A stretch of 55,756 bases of DNA from JBNKHH01 sp050290245 (GTDB lineage: Bacteria; Pseudomonadota; Alphaproteobacteria; Rhodobacterales; Rhodobacteraceae): NCBI GenBank assembly GCA_050290245.1, contig JBNKHH010000015.1, positions 1 to 55,756 of the forward strand. Reading direction: 5' to 3'. The translations under genes were made by a program, and so were the position numbers. Below the pieces are notes generated by a model. That model was not told the DNA's origin and made no database searches. It was given only the letters and a program-made list of their open reading frames with translations. Below, one piece after another: positions 49,147 through 55,756 of the stretch (its first letter is position 1; the number at the start of each line of letters is the position of its first letter).

Positions 49147-50979
49147 ATGAGCGACACGATTCGACTGACCGCCGCGCAGGCGATGGTGCGATACATCGGG
49201 TCTCAGATGACACCAGAGGGCGAGCCTTTTGTCGCGGGGTGCTGGGCGATCTTCGGGCATGGCAACGTGGCGGGAATGGGTGAGGCCCTGTATCATGCAC
49301 AGGACAGCCTGCCGACCTACCGGGGTCACAACGAACAGACCATGGCCCATGCTGCAATCGCCTTTGCCAAGCAGTCCGGACGCAGGCGCGCCATGGCGGT
49401 GACCTCGTCGATCGGGCCGGGCGCGACCAACATGGTGACGGCAGCGGCGTTGGCGCATGTGAACCGCCTGCCTGTCCTTTTTGTGCCGGGCGATGTCTTT
49501 GCCAACCGCGGCCCCGACCCGGTGCTGCAACAAGTCGAAAGCTTTGGCGACGGCACGGTCAGCGCCAACGACGTCTTCCGACCGGTCAGTCGCTATTTCG
49601 ACCGGATCATGCGCCCCGAGCAGCTTTTGACGGCGCTGCCGCGGGCCTTCCGCACCATGACCGATCCGGCTGACTGCGGCCCTGTCTGCCTTGCCTTCTG
49701 CCAGGATGTGCAATCCGAAGCCTTTGACTACCCGGTGTCGTTCTTCGCGCCGAAGGTCTGGTATCGCCGTCGCATTCGGCCCGACACCGATGAACTGGCC
49801 CGCGCCGCCAAAGCGCTGCGTGCTGCCAGGCGGCCCGTCATCGTGGCGGGCGGCGGGGTGCATTACGCCGACGCCTGCGAGACGCTGAAGAACTTTGCCG
49901 AAACCCACAGCATCCCGGTCGCCGAAACGCAGGCTGGGAAATCGGCGCTCCCCTGGGATCATCCGCTCAACCTTGGTCCCATCGGCGTCACCGGCGGCGA
50001 GCCGGCGAACGAGGTCTGCGCGAAAGCGGATCTGGTTCTGGGCATTGGCACCCGGTTCCAGGACTTTACGACAGGGTCCTGGGGGCTGTTTGCCAACCCC
50101 GAGCGGCGGATCGTGAGCCTGAACGTGCAAGCCTATGACGCGGAAAAGCACGGCGCGATGCCGGTACAGTCAGACGCGCGGGTGGGGCTTGAGGAGCTGA
50201 CGGCAGCGCTCGGTGCCTACCGCGCCGAGGTGCCGGGTGAGGCACTGAAGTCGGACTGGTTCGCCAAGGTCGATCCACTGACTGACGCGCCCGAGAACAC
50301 AAACGCGCTTGCAACGGACATGCAGGTGATCGGCGCAGTTCAGCGGGCGGCGAACGACAACACAGTTGCCATGTGTGCGGCGGGCACCATGCCGGGCGAG
50401 TTGCACAAGCTGTGGAAGGCCGGCCGTCCGGGCAGCTATCACATGGAATACGGCTTCAGTTGTATGGGCTATGAGATCGCCGGTGCAATGGGGATCAAGA
50501 TGGCCGAGCCCGAGCGCGACGTGATCTGCTTTACCGGCGACGGCACCTACATGATGGCCAACTCCGAGATGGCAACGGCGGCGATGATGGGCATCGACTT
50601 CACGGTGGTGGTGACCGACAACCGGGGCTTTGGTTGCATCAACCGCCTCCAGATGGGCACCGGCGGGGCAGAGTTTAACAACCTCCTGGAGCACGCCGTT
50701 CACGAGACCGCTTCGGCCATCGACTTTGCCGCCCACGCGGCCTCGATGGGGGCGACGAGCACCAAGGTAGGTTCGATCGCGGAACTGGAAGAAGCACTCG
50801 CAATACGGGATACGATCAAGGGCCCTTACGTGATCGTCATTGACACCGATCCATACCCCTCGACCCCCTACGGCGGAACCTGGTGGGAGGTTGCCGTCCC
50901 CGAGGTCAGCCAGCGCGAACAGGTCACAAAGGCCCAGAAAGCCTACATTGAAAACAAGAAGCGGCAACGCGCGGACTAA
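49147..50979 (+). CDS. iolD: 3D-(3,5/4)-trihydroxycyclohexane-1,2-dione acylhydrolase
   Basis: ThDP-dependent ring-opening hydrolase of 610 residues that converts THcHDO to 5-deoxy-glucuronate. The N-terminal Pyr domain starts LTAAQAMVRYIGSQ and includes the activating Glu region (YRGHNEQTMAHAA). The C-terminal PP domain has the ThDP/Mg motif GDGTYMMANSEMATAAMMG ending with VVVTDNRGFG. Length is normal for IolD. GGGAGAGACGCA precedes ATG. It follows iolG by 45 bp. Confidence 0.96.
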   Translation: MSDTIRLTAAQAMVRYIGSQMTPEGEPFVAGCWAIFGHGNVAGMGEALYHAQDSLPTYRGHNEQTMAHAAIAFAKQSGRRRAMAVTSSIGPGATNMVTAAALAHVNRLPVLFVPGDVFANRGPDPVLQQVESFGDGTVSANDVFRPVSRYFDRIMRPEQLLTALPRAFRTMTDPADCGPVCLAFCQDVQSEAFDYPVSFFAPKVWYRRRIRPDTDELARAAKALRAARRPVIVAGGGVHYADACETLKNFAETHSIPVAETQAGKSALPWDHPLNLGPIGVTGGEPANEVCAKADLVLGIGTRFQDFTTGSWGLFANPERRIVSLNVQAYDAEKHGAMPVQSDARVGLEELTAALGAYRAEVPGEALKSDWFAKVDPLTDAPENTNALATDMQVIGAVQRAANDNTVAMCAAGTMPGELHKLWKAGRPGSYHMEYGFSCMGYEIAGAMGIKMAEPERDVICFTGDGTYMMANSEMATAAMMGIDFTVVVTDNRGFGCINRLQMGTGGAEFNNLLEHAVHETASAIDFAAHAASMGATSTKVGSIAELEEALAIRDTIKGPYVIVIDTDPYPSTPYGGTWWEVAVPEVSQREQVTKAQKAYIENKKRQRAD

Positions 50980-50991
50980 GGACAAACCACC

Positions 50992-51897
50992 ATGAGCGTG
51001 AAAATCGGGATCTCTCCCATTGCCTGGCAAAACGACGATCTGCCCGACCTGACGGCCGCCTACACCATGGAACAGGCGCTGAAGGAATCGCGTGAGATCG
51101 GCTATACCGGTGTCGAGCGCGGCCAGCGGATGCCGGGAGACACCGAGGGCCTGCGCAAGTACCTCGATGCGGCAGACATCGCGCTTTGCGGCGGCTGGTG
51201 CTCGGGCAGCCTGATGGTGAATTCGGTGGAAGACGAAATTGCCGCCATTGGTCAGCAGGTGCAGCAGTTCATTGATCTGAATTCTCCGTGCCTGGTCTAT
51301 GCCGAATGCTCGAACACCGTGCAGGGCCAGATCGACACGCCCGTCGCCAACCGCCCCAAGCTGAGCCGCGACGAGGTTCAGGCCTATGGCCGAAAGCTGA
51401 GCGAAGTTGCCAAGTGGATGGCGGGCGCGGGCATGACACTTGCCTATCACCACCACATGGGCTCAATGATCGAGGACCAGGATGATGTCGACTGGCTGAT
51501 GGAGGCGACAAGCCCCGAAGTCACGCTGTTATTCGATACGGGCCACCTTCATTTTGGCGGCGGCGACGTGATGGGCACGCTGGACAAATGGGGTGACCGT
51601 ATCCGCCATGTCCACTTCAAGAACGTGCGCCCGGACGTGGCGCAGTTGATCCGCGACAATGGCAAAAGCTTTCTCGACGGTGTCATCGCCGGGGCCTTTA
51701 CCGTGCCGGGCGATCCGGAAGGCTGTGTCGACTTCCAGGCTGTGACCGACCGGCTCAAGGCCATGGACTATGACGGATGGATCGTCGTCGAAGCCGAGCA
51801 GGATCCGGCCAAGGCGGCGCCCTATGACTATTCCAAGATGGGCTATGATCACATTGTCGAGGTCTGCCGCAATGCGGGCCTGGGAATCGAGGTTTAG
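50992..51897 (+). CDS. iolE: Myo-inosose-2 dehydratase
   Basis: TIM-barrel dehydratase of 301 residues (xylose isomerase-like fold) that removes water from scyllo-inosose to give THcHDO, the IolD substrate. Family marks are KIGISPIAWQNDDLPDL at the start, LAYHHHMGSMIED, LLFDTGHLHFGGGD and HVHFKNVRPDV, the last three contributing metal ligands. AGGACA precedes the ATG. It is 12 bp after iolD and 3 bp before a small membrane-protein gene. Confidence 0.95.
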   Translation: MSVKIGISPIAWQNDDLPDLTAAYTMEQALKESREIGYTGVERGQRMPGDTEGLRKYLDAADIALCGGWCSGSLMVNSVEDEIAAIGQQVQQFIDLNSPCLVYAECSNTVQGQIDTPVANRPKLSRDEVQAYGRKLSEVAKWMAGAGMTLAYHHHMGSMIEDQDDVDWLMEATSPEVTLLFDTGHLHFGGGDVMGTLDKWGDRIRHVHFKNVRPDVAQLIRDNGKSFLDGVIAGAFTVPGDPEGCVDFQAVTDRLKAMDYDGWIVVEAEQDPAKAAPYDYSKMGYDHIVEVCRNAGLGIEV

Positions 51898-51900
51898 TCG

Positions 51901-52104
51901 ATGAAATTGCTGGATGTCCGCCATCCCTTTTTCCTGCCAATGTCGCGCCGCGTCGCGACCTGTGCCGCGACAGGAGGATGGGGCGTGTTCGAATACAGTA
52001 CCGGCAACACGGGCTGGGCGGTGATTTTCGCAATGATCGCGCTGTATTGCGCCTTTGAATTCTTCGTCATCTTTGATCCTGAAAACTACCGGCGGGACCC
52101 ATGA
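51901..52104 (+). CDS. Small membrane protein within the iol operon
   Basis: Protein of 67 residues that starts 3 bp after iolE and overlaps the next gene by 4 bp (ATGA), so it is cotranslated with both. It has a basic N terminus (MKLLDVRHPFFLPMSRR), one or two hydrophobic segments (about 18-33 and 38-57) and a polar end (FDPENYRRDP). Similar small proteins with a DVRHPFF start seem familiar to me from Rhodobacteraceae, but I know no function. A link to inositol use is inferred from position only. Confidence 0.7.
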   Translation: MKLLDVRHPFFLPMSRRVATCAATGGWGVFEYSTGNTGWAVIFAMIALYCAFEFFVIFDPENYRRDP

Positions 52105-53273
52105 GCACAAACCGAACCGGCTACTTCGATGCGGCGTCCTGCGACCTGGACGCTTTCAAGCGCCTGACATCGCGGACCCTCGATGCCGCGTCCGTGCCCC
52201 ATGCCGTGGCCGTCGAAAAGAACGTGCCGATCTATGACGTGCAGGCGCTTGATGATACCCTGTCCGACCCTGAAAGACGCCGCGCGCTGCTCTCGGAATG
52301 GGGCTGGGTGCTGGGAAAATCCGCGGGGGCTATCGCGCTGAAAGGCGCCTATGACGACGGGTCGGTCATCGACCGGGCGACGCAGGTCTTCAACGACATC
52401 ATTGTCGAGGAACGTACCGGCGGCGCGGGCAAGGGTGACCATTTCGCCGCTTCGGGCGCTAACGACCGCATCTGGAACTCGCTGCAAAAGCAATGCCTGA
52501 AAGACCCCGAAGGCTTCGCGCTCTACTATGGCAACCCGGCGATCGCAGCCGCGGCCGAGGCCTGGCTTGGTCCGAACTACCAGATGACCGCACAAGTCAA
52601 TCAGGTGCGCCCGGGCGGCAAGGCGCAAAGCGCGCACCGAGATTACCACCTTGGTTTCCAGAGCGCTCAAGGCTGCGCCCTTTATCCGGTCCACGCCCAT
52701 CTGGTGACAGCGACCCTGACACTGCAGGGTGCTGTGGCCCACTGTGATATGCCGGTGGAAAGCGGGCCGACCAAGCTATTGCCGTTTTCGCAGCTGTACG
52801 AACCCGGCTACCTTGGCTTTCACGACGGAGGCCACCGCGACCACTTCGAGGCAACCTACATTCAACTTCCGCTTGCCAAGGGCGACGTCGTTTTCTTCAA
52901 TCCCGCGCTCTTTCACGCCGCCGGAGAAAACCGCAGCGCGGGCATTGATCGCATGGCGAACCTCCTGCAGATTTCCTCGGCCTTCGGGCGCGCGATGGAA
53001 GTGGTCGACCGACGGGCCATGTCGATCGCGCTCTTCCCCGAACTTGTCGCGCTGAAGGACGGCGGGCGTCTTGGGGCAGGGGAAGTGGACGCAGCGATTG
53101 CCGCCTGCGCCGAGGGCTATCCTTTCCCGACGAACCTGGACACAGACCCGCCGGTCGGCGGCAACGCCCCGGCCAGTCAGGCAGACATCATGCGCCGCGC
53201 GCTGGTCGAAGGCTGGACCGCCGCGCGTTTCGCCGAGACACTCGCCGCGCTCGAGGCTCGCCAAACGGCCTGA
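52101..53273 (+). CDS. Phytanoyl-CoA dioxygenase (PhyH) family protein in the iol operon
   Basis: Predicted non-haem Fe(II)/2-oxoglutarate dioxygenase of 390 residues. The 2-His-1-carboxylate iron site is visible: His179 and Asp181 (AHRDYHLGF) and His272 (FFNPALFHAAGENRS), with Arg278 in place to bind 2-oxoglutarate. The cupin core spans about 165-290, and the N-terminal third and C-terminal helix are extra. It overlaps the small membrane-protein gene by 4 bp and is followed by iolB. The canonical iol pathway has no such enzyme. Hydroxylation or O-demethylation of an inositol derivative is a reasonable guess, unproven. Confidence 0.85.
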   Translation: MSTNRTGYFDAASCDLDAFKRLTSRTLDAASVPHAVAVEKNVPIYDVQALDDTLSDPERRRALLSEWGWVLGKSAGAIALKGAYDDGSVIDRATQVFNDIIVEERTGGAGKGDHFAASGANDRIWNSLQKQCLKDPEGFALYYGNPAIAAAAEAWLGPNYQMTAQVNQVRPGGKAQSAHRDYHLGFQSAQGCALYPVHAHLVTATLTLQGAVAHCDMPVESGPTKLLPFSQLYEPGYLGFHDGGHRDHFEATYIQLPLAKGDVVFFNPALFHAAGENRSAGIDRMANLLQISSAFGRAMEVVDRRAMSIALFPELVALKDGGRLGAGEVDAAIAACAEGYPFPTNLDTDPPVGGNAPASQADIMRRALVEGWTAARFAETLAALEARQTA

Positions 53274-53306
53274 CAGAAGACTATCGACCCCGAAAAGGAC
53301 CAAACA

Positions 53307-54113
53307 ATGCCCGACCTTCTGAGAAAGCCTTTCGGAACCCATGGCAAGGTTCACGATATTACGGTCCAGAGCGCGGGGTGGCGCTATGTGGGGTTCGGCT
53401 TGTACCGTCTGCGCGCTGGCGAGACCGTCGCCGAGGCCACGGGCGACCGCGAGGTTATCCTGGTCATGGTCGAGGGCAAAGCCGCGATCACCGGGGCAGG
53501 GCAGGACTGGGGAGTCCTCGGCGAGCGCATGAATGTCTTTGAAAAGACGGCGCCCCATTGCCTCTACCTGCCGAACGGCACCGACTGGACGGCCACCGCC
53601 GAAACTGACTGCGTGATCGCGGTTTGTACGGCGCCCGGTAGGGGCGGCCACGAGGCGCGCCGGATCGGCCCTGGCGGCATCGAATTGACCACGCGCGGGA
53701 AGGGCACCAACACGCGCCACATCAACAACATCGCCATGGAGCACGAAGACTACGCCGACTCGCTTTTGGTGACCGAAGTCTTCACTCCGGCGGGTCATTG
53801 GTCGTCCTATCCGAGCCACCGCCACGACGAAGACGACTATCCGCGCATCACTTACCTTGAGGAGACCTATTACCATCGCCTGAATCCGGCATCCGGCTTT
53901 GGCATTCAGCGGGTCTATACGGACGACGGCGGTCTGGACGAAACCATGGCGGTGTCGGACGGCGACGTGGTGCTGGTGCCGCGCGGCCACCATCCTTGCA
54001 ACGCGCCATACGGGTTCGAGATGTACTATTTGAACGTCATGGCGGGTCCTCTACGCAAATGGCGGTTCGTACCTGCGCCCGAGGTCGAGTGGATCATGGA
54101 AAGAGACGGGTAA
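53307..54113 (+). CDS. iolB: 5-deoxy-glucuronate isomerase
   Basis: Bicupin isomerase of 268 residues that turns 5-deoxy-glucuronate into 5-dehydro-2-deoxy-gluconate, the product of IolD being its substrate. The metal motif is in SYPSHRHDEDDYPRITYLEE followed by YYHRLNP, and the C-terminal cupin has VLVPRGHHPCNAPYGFEMYYLN. AAAAGGA precedes the ATG. It is the last recognisable iol gene here; the next enzymes, iolC (kinase), iolJ (aldolase) and iolA, are not in the window. Confidence 0.95.
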   Translation: MPDLLRKPFGTHGKVHDITVQSAGWRYVGFGLYRLRAGETVAEATGDREVILVMVEGKAAITGAGQDWGVLGERMNVFEKTAPHCLYLPNGTDWTATAETDCVIAVCTAPGRGGHEARRIGPGGIELTTRGKGTNTRHINNIAMEHEDYADSLLVTEVFTPAGHWSSYPSHRHDEDDYPRITYLEETYYHRLNPASGFGIQRVYTDDGGLDETMAVSDGDVVLVPRGHHPCNAPYGFEMYYLNVMAGPLRKWRFVPAPEVEWIMERDG

Positions 54114-54247
54114 CACCTCAGCGGAAATGCCCTGCATCGACCATGTCGAAGAACTGACGGCAGTCGGTCAACGACAGGGCTCGCGCCGTTACGGTCCACA
54201 AAGCCTCAGAGGCGGCCGCAGATTAAATCGGATTTGTGACGACACGC

Positions 54248-54274
54248 TGTCACGTTTTTTCAGGCTTCGGTGTC
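54248..54274 (+). promoter_or_regulatory. Candidate ECF41-type promoter
   Basis: TGTCACG (54248-54254), exactly 16 bp, then TGTC (54271-54274). The reported ECF41 promoter is, from memory, TGTCACA in the -35 region and CGTC in the -10 region. The site is 36 bp before the oxidoreductase ATG, and the sigma gene lies immediately downstream. A GTGAC/GTCAC inverted repeat overlaps the -35 element. The rest of 54114-54310 shows no gene. Confidence 0.55.
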
Positions 54275-54310
54275 TTCCTGGCAATCGCTGTGATTTCAGG
54301 AGACCAACAC

Positions 54311-55528
54311 ATGCAAAAACTGGACGTCTTGATCGTTGGCGGAGGCTATGCGGGCTTGATCTGCGCCTTGCGTCTCTCGGGTAAGTCGCGGACTCTGTCC
54401 GTCGGACTGGTGAATCCACGCGCTGTGTTCGTGGAGCGCTTGCGTCTGCACGAAGCACTTGTGAACACACCCAGACACCTGATCCGGAGCTTCGACATCC
54501 CTGCGCTTCTCGAAAAGCGGGGCGTTCGTTTCTTCGAGGCAACAGTCGTTGCATCGGACAGTGCTTCCGCCCAGGTCACTCTTCGTACCGCCGGGGGCGA
54601 AGTAGAGACGGTCGGATATACCCGCCTTGTCGTCGCGAGCGGGTCACGAACCTGCATGCAGGTGATCCCCGGGCAGGCAGAACACAGTTTTGCCATCGAC
54701 ACGGACGGCGGGGCCACATCTTCCTCTATCAGATCCAAATTGTCGGCACTAAAGGCGCCGCGAGTTACTGTTGTCGGCGGCGGCGCGACCGGCATCGAGA
54801 TTGCCGCCGAGATCGCGGAGCGGCCAGATGCGGTTGTAACGCTACTGTCCTCTGGTGAGATTGGCAGCCAACTGACTGATCCCGTCCGAAAAAGAGTGCG
54901 GCGCGCGCTTGAGGCATCCGGCGTCCAGGTCATTGAGAATGCGCGCGTCACGGGAATCCACGCGGAAAGAGCCTCTCTGGCAGACAGAGAGGTGCCGCAT
55001 GACCTTTGCATCACGGCTACCGGGTTTGAAGTCGATCCGATGTGGGCAAAGTCCGGGTTCCCGGTAACGCCCGACGGCAGGATCCGGACAGACGGGTTCC
55101 TGCGCGCACTTGGTTCACCCGCCGTTTATGCCGCCGGCGACAGTTGCTTTGTTGAGCTCGAGTGGAGTGCGCCGGCGCGCATGTCGGTGATGTTTGCTCT
55201 CGCCAGCGGCGCCTATGTTGCCGACATGATCCTGGATGACCTGGCAGGGCGGGCACCGCGCCAATTCGGTTTTTGGACCTGGGGCCAGGCGATCGGGCTT
55301 GGGCAAGCAGCTGTAGCCTATGGCAACATGCGGTTTGATCGGGCCTATGCGCCCTATTTCACAGGCCGTGCCGGCTACCGCTTACGGCAGTTCTTTATTT
55401 GGCTGCTGTTCAGGTTACTCTTCCTCGAAGCGCGCTGGCCCGGGTTGCCCTTCCATCTGGGAAGACCCTTGCGGCGACAGAAGGCAGACTGGAGAAATCA
55501 GACGGAAGATGGAAATGCCCTCTCCTGA
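54311..55528 (+). CDS. FAD-dependent oxidoreductase (NDH-2-like)
   Basis: Flavoprotein of 405 residues of the pyridine nucleotide-disulfide oxidoreductase superfamily, resembling type II NADH dehydrogenases. The first dinucleotide fold is LIVGGGYAGLICALRL and the second VVGGGATGIEIAAEI. The conserved VYAAGDSCF block contacts the flavin. A C-terminal hydrophobic, amphipathic stretch (RQFFIWLLFRLLFLEARWPG) could attach it to the membrane. CAGGAGA precedes the ATG at 54311. It overlaps the downstream sigma gene by 20 bp. Electron acceptor unknown. Confidence 0.83.
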   Translation: MQKLDVLIVGGGYAGLICALRLSGKSRTLSVGLVNPRAVFVERLRLHEALVNTPRHLIRSFDIPALLEKRGVRFFEATVVASDSASAQVTLRTAGGEVETVGYTRLVVASGSRTCMQVIPGQAEHSFAIDTDGGATSSSIRSKLSALKAPRVTVVGGGATGIEIAAEIAERPDAVVTLLSSGEIGSQLTDPVRKRVRRALEASGVQVIENARVTGIHAERASLADREVPHDLCITATGFEVDPMWAKSGFPVTPDGRIRTDGFLRALGSPAVYAAGDSCFVELEWSAPARMSVMFALASGAYVADMILDDLAGRAPRQFGFWTWGQAIGLGQAAVAYGNMRFDRAYAPYFTGRAGYRLRQFFIWLLFRLLFLEARWPGLPFHLGRPLRRQKADWRNQTEDGNALS

Positions 55529-55756
55529 CCAGCTTTGGCACATTGCATTTGGCGTTGCCTACCGCATCCTTGGTGTGCCCTGGCAAGCCGAGGATGCGGC
55601 GCAATCGACCATGGAAAGGTGGCTGGGCGTCTCGCACGACGCCGTAAAATCGCCATCCTCCTTCATCGCCAGAATGGCCGCCAACCAGGCGCTGAACATG
55701 ATCCGGTCGGACACCCGCCTGCGCGAGAAGCATCGGGATTTTGGCCTGCCGATGCC
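55509..55756 (+). CDS. ECF RNA polymerase sigma factor, SigJ/ECF41-like, 5' part
   Basis: The first 82 codons of a gene cut by the window end. The translated start (MEMPSPDQLWHIAFGVAYRI) leads into sigma region 2, with AYRILGVPWQAEDAAQSTM matching the usual AYRLLGS-x-x-DAEDAVQE pattern. The later SPSSFIARMAANQALNMIRS and ...FGLPMP resemble the linker of SigJ/ECF41 factors, which end region 2 with SPRAWLTTVVTRLCLDRLRS and GPWLPEP. ECF41 genes are known to sit beside carboxymuconolactone decarboxylase, oxidoreductase or epimerase genes; here an oxidoreductase gene overlaps it by 20 bp. The C-terminal SnoaL-like domain expected of the group lies outside the window. Confidence 0.75.
   Translation, partial: MEMPSPDQLWHIAFGVAYRILGVPWQAEDAAQSTMERWLGVSHDAVKSPSSFIARMAANQALNMIRSDTRLREKHRDFGLPM

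Noticed and set aside
1..55756. Mobile elements, prophage, toxin-antitoxin or secretion-system islands
   Set aside because: No transposase, integrase, terminal repeats, att-like duplication at tRNA-Pro, or phage genes were seen; gene order is typical of core chromosome.

Overview
The window is about 56 kb of GC-rich, gene-dense chromosome from an alphaproteobacterium, most likely a member of the Rhodobacteraceae/Roseobacter group. The evidence is the conserved gene neighbourhoods (amidase-PBP1A-prfB; argS-SPOR-nagZ-scpA-scpB; DUF177-rpmF-plsX-fabH-ihfA-MerR with bamE divergent; rplM-rpsI), an olsB ornithine-lipid acyltransferase, and an alphaproteobacterial SOS box (GTTC-N7-GTTC) before uvrA. 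I see no insertion sequence, prophage, CRISPR array or rRNA operon. Most of the window is core chromosome; the last 9 kb is catabolic and stress-response accessory content.

Layout. 1-10.8 kb: 3' end of an aminotransferase, then cell-wall genes (N-acetylmuramoyl-L-alanine amidase, PBP1A), convergent prfB, a GNAT enzyme, a DUF2189 membrane protein, an overlapping M23 peptidase-bactofilin pair and a bcp/DUF455 pair. 10.8-20.1 kb: a YhdP/AsmA-like envelope protein with queA, an MFS transporter, DUF924, a lipoamide dehydrogenase with two palindromes in its leader, DUF1330 and a LysR regulator. 20.1-26.7 kb: uvrA under an SOS box, a membrane diguanylate cyclase, a VOC protein, two small secreted proteins, exonuclease III and an ErpA-type Fe-S carrier. 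26.7-34 kb: dgt, argS, a SPOR protein, nagZ, scpA, scpB, a 48-residue basic protein and a GNAT enzyme. 34-41.3 kb (mostly minus strand): dCTP deaminase, tRNA-Pro(GGG), MerR regulator, ihfA, a YcaQ-like glycosylase, fabH, plsX, rpmF, DUF177; bamE is divergent. 41.3-46.7 kb: msrB, olsB, an ABC-F ATPase, an unknown conserved protein, a small membrane protein, an AT-rich spacer, rplM-rpsI.

46.7-54.1 kb is a myo-inositol catabolic locus: a LacI-family regulator, then iolG, iolD, iolE, a 67-residue membrane protein, a phytanoyl-CoA-dioxygenase-like Fe(II)/2-oxoglutarate enzyme, and iolB. Three copies of an 18-bp palindrome (consensus roughly ATGAYK-N6-CRTCAT) lie directly before the regulator gene and, in tandem, before the iol operon, so regulator and operator can be paired from the sequence. 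iolC, iolJ, iolA and a transporter are not in the window. The dioxygenase and small membrane protein are stitched into the operon by a 3-bp gap and a 4-bp overlap and have no role in the standard pathway; this is the best candidate here for an undescribed function.

54.2 kb-end: an FAD-dependent oxidoreductase overlapping the start of an ECF sigma factor that resembles group ECF41. A TGTCACG-N16-TGTC element precedes the oxidoreductase and is close to the reported ECF41 promoter. The sigma gene is cut by the window edge.
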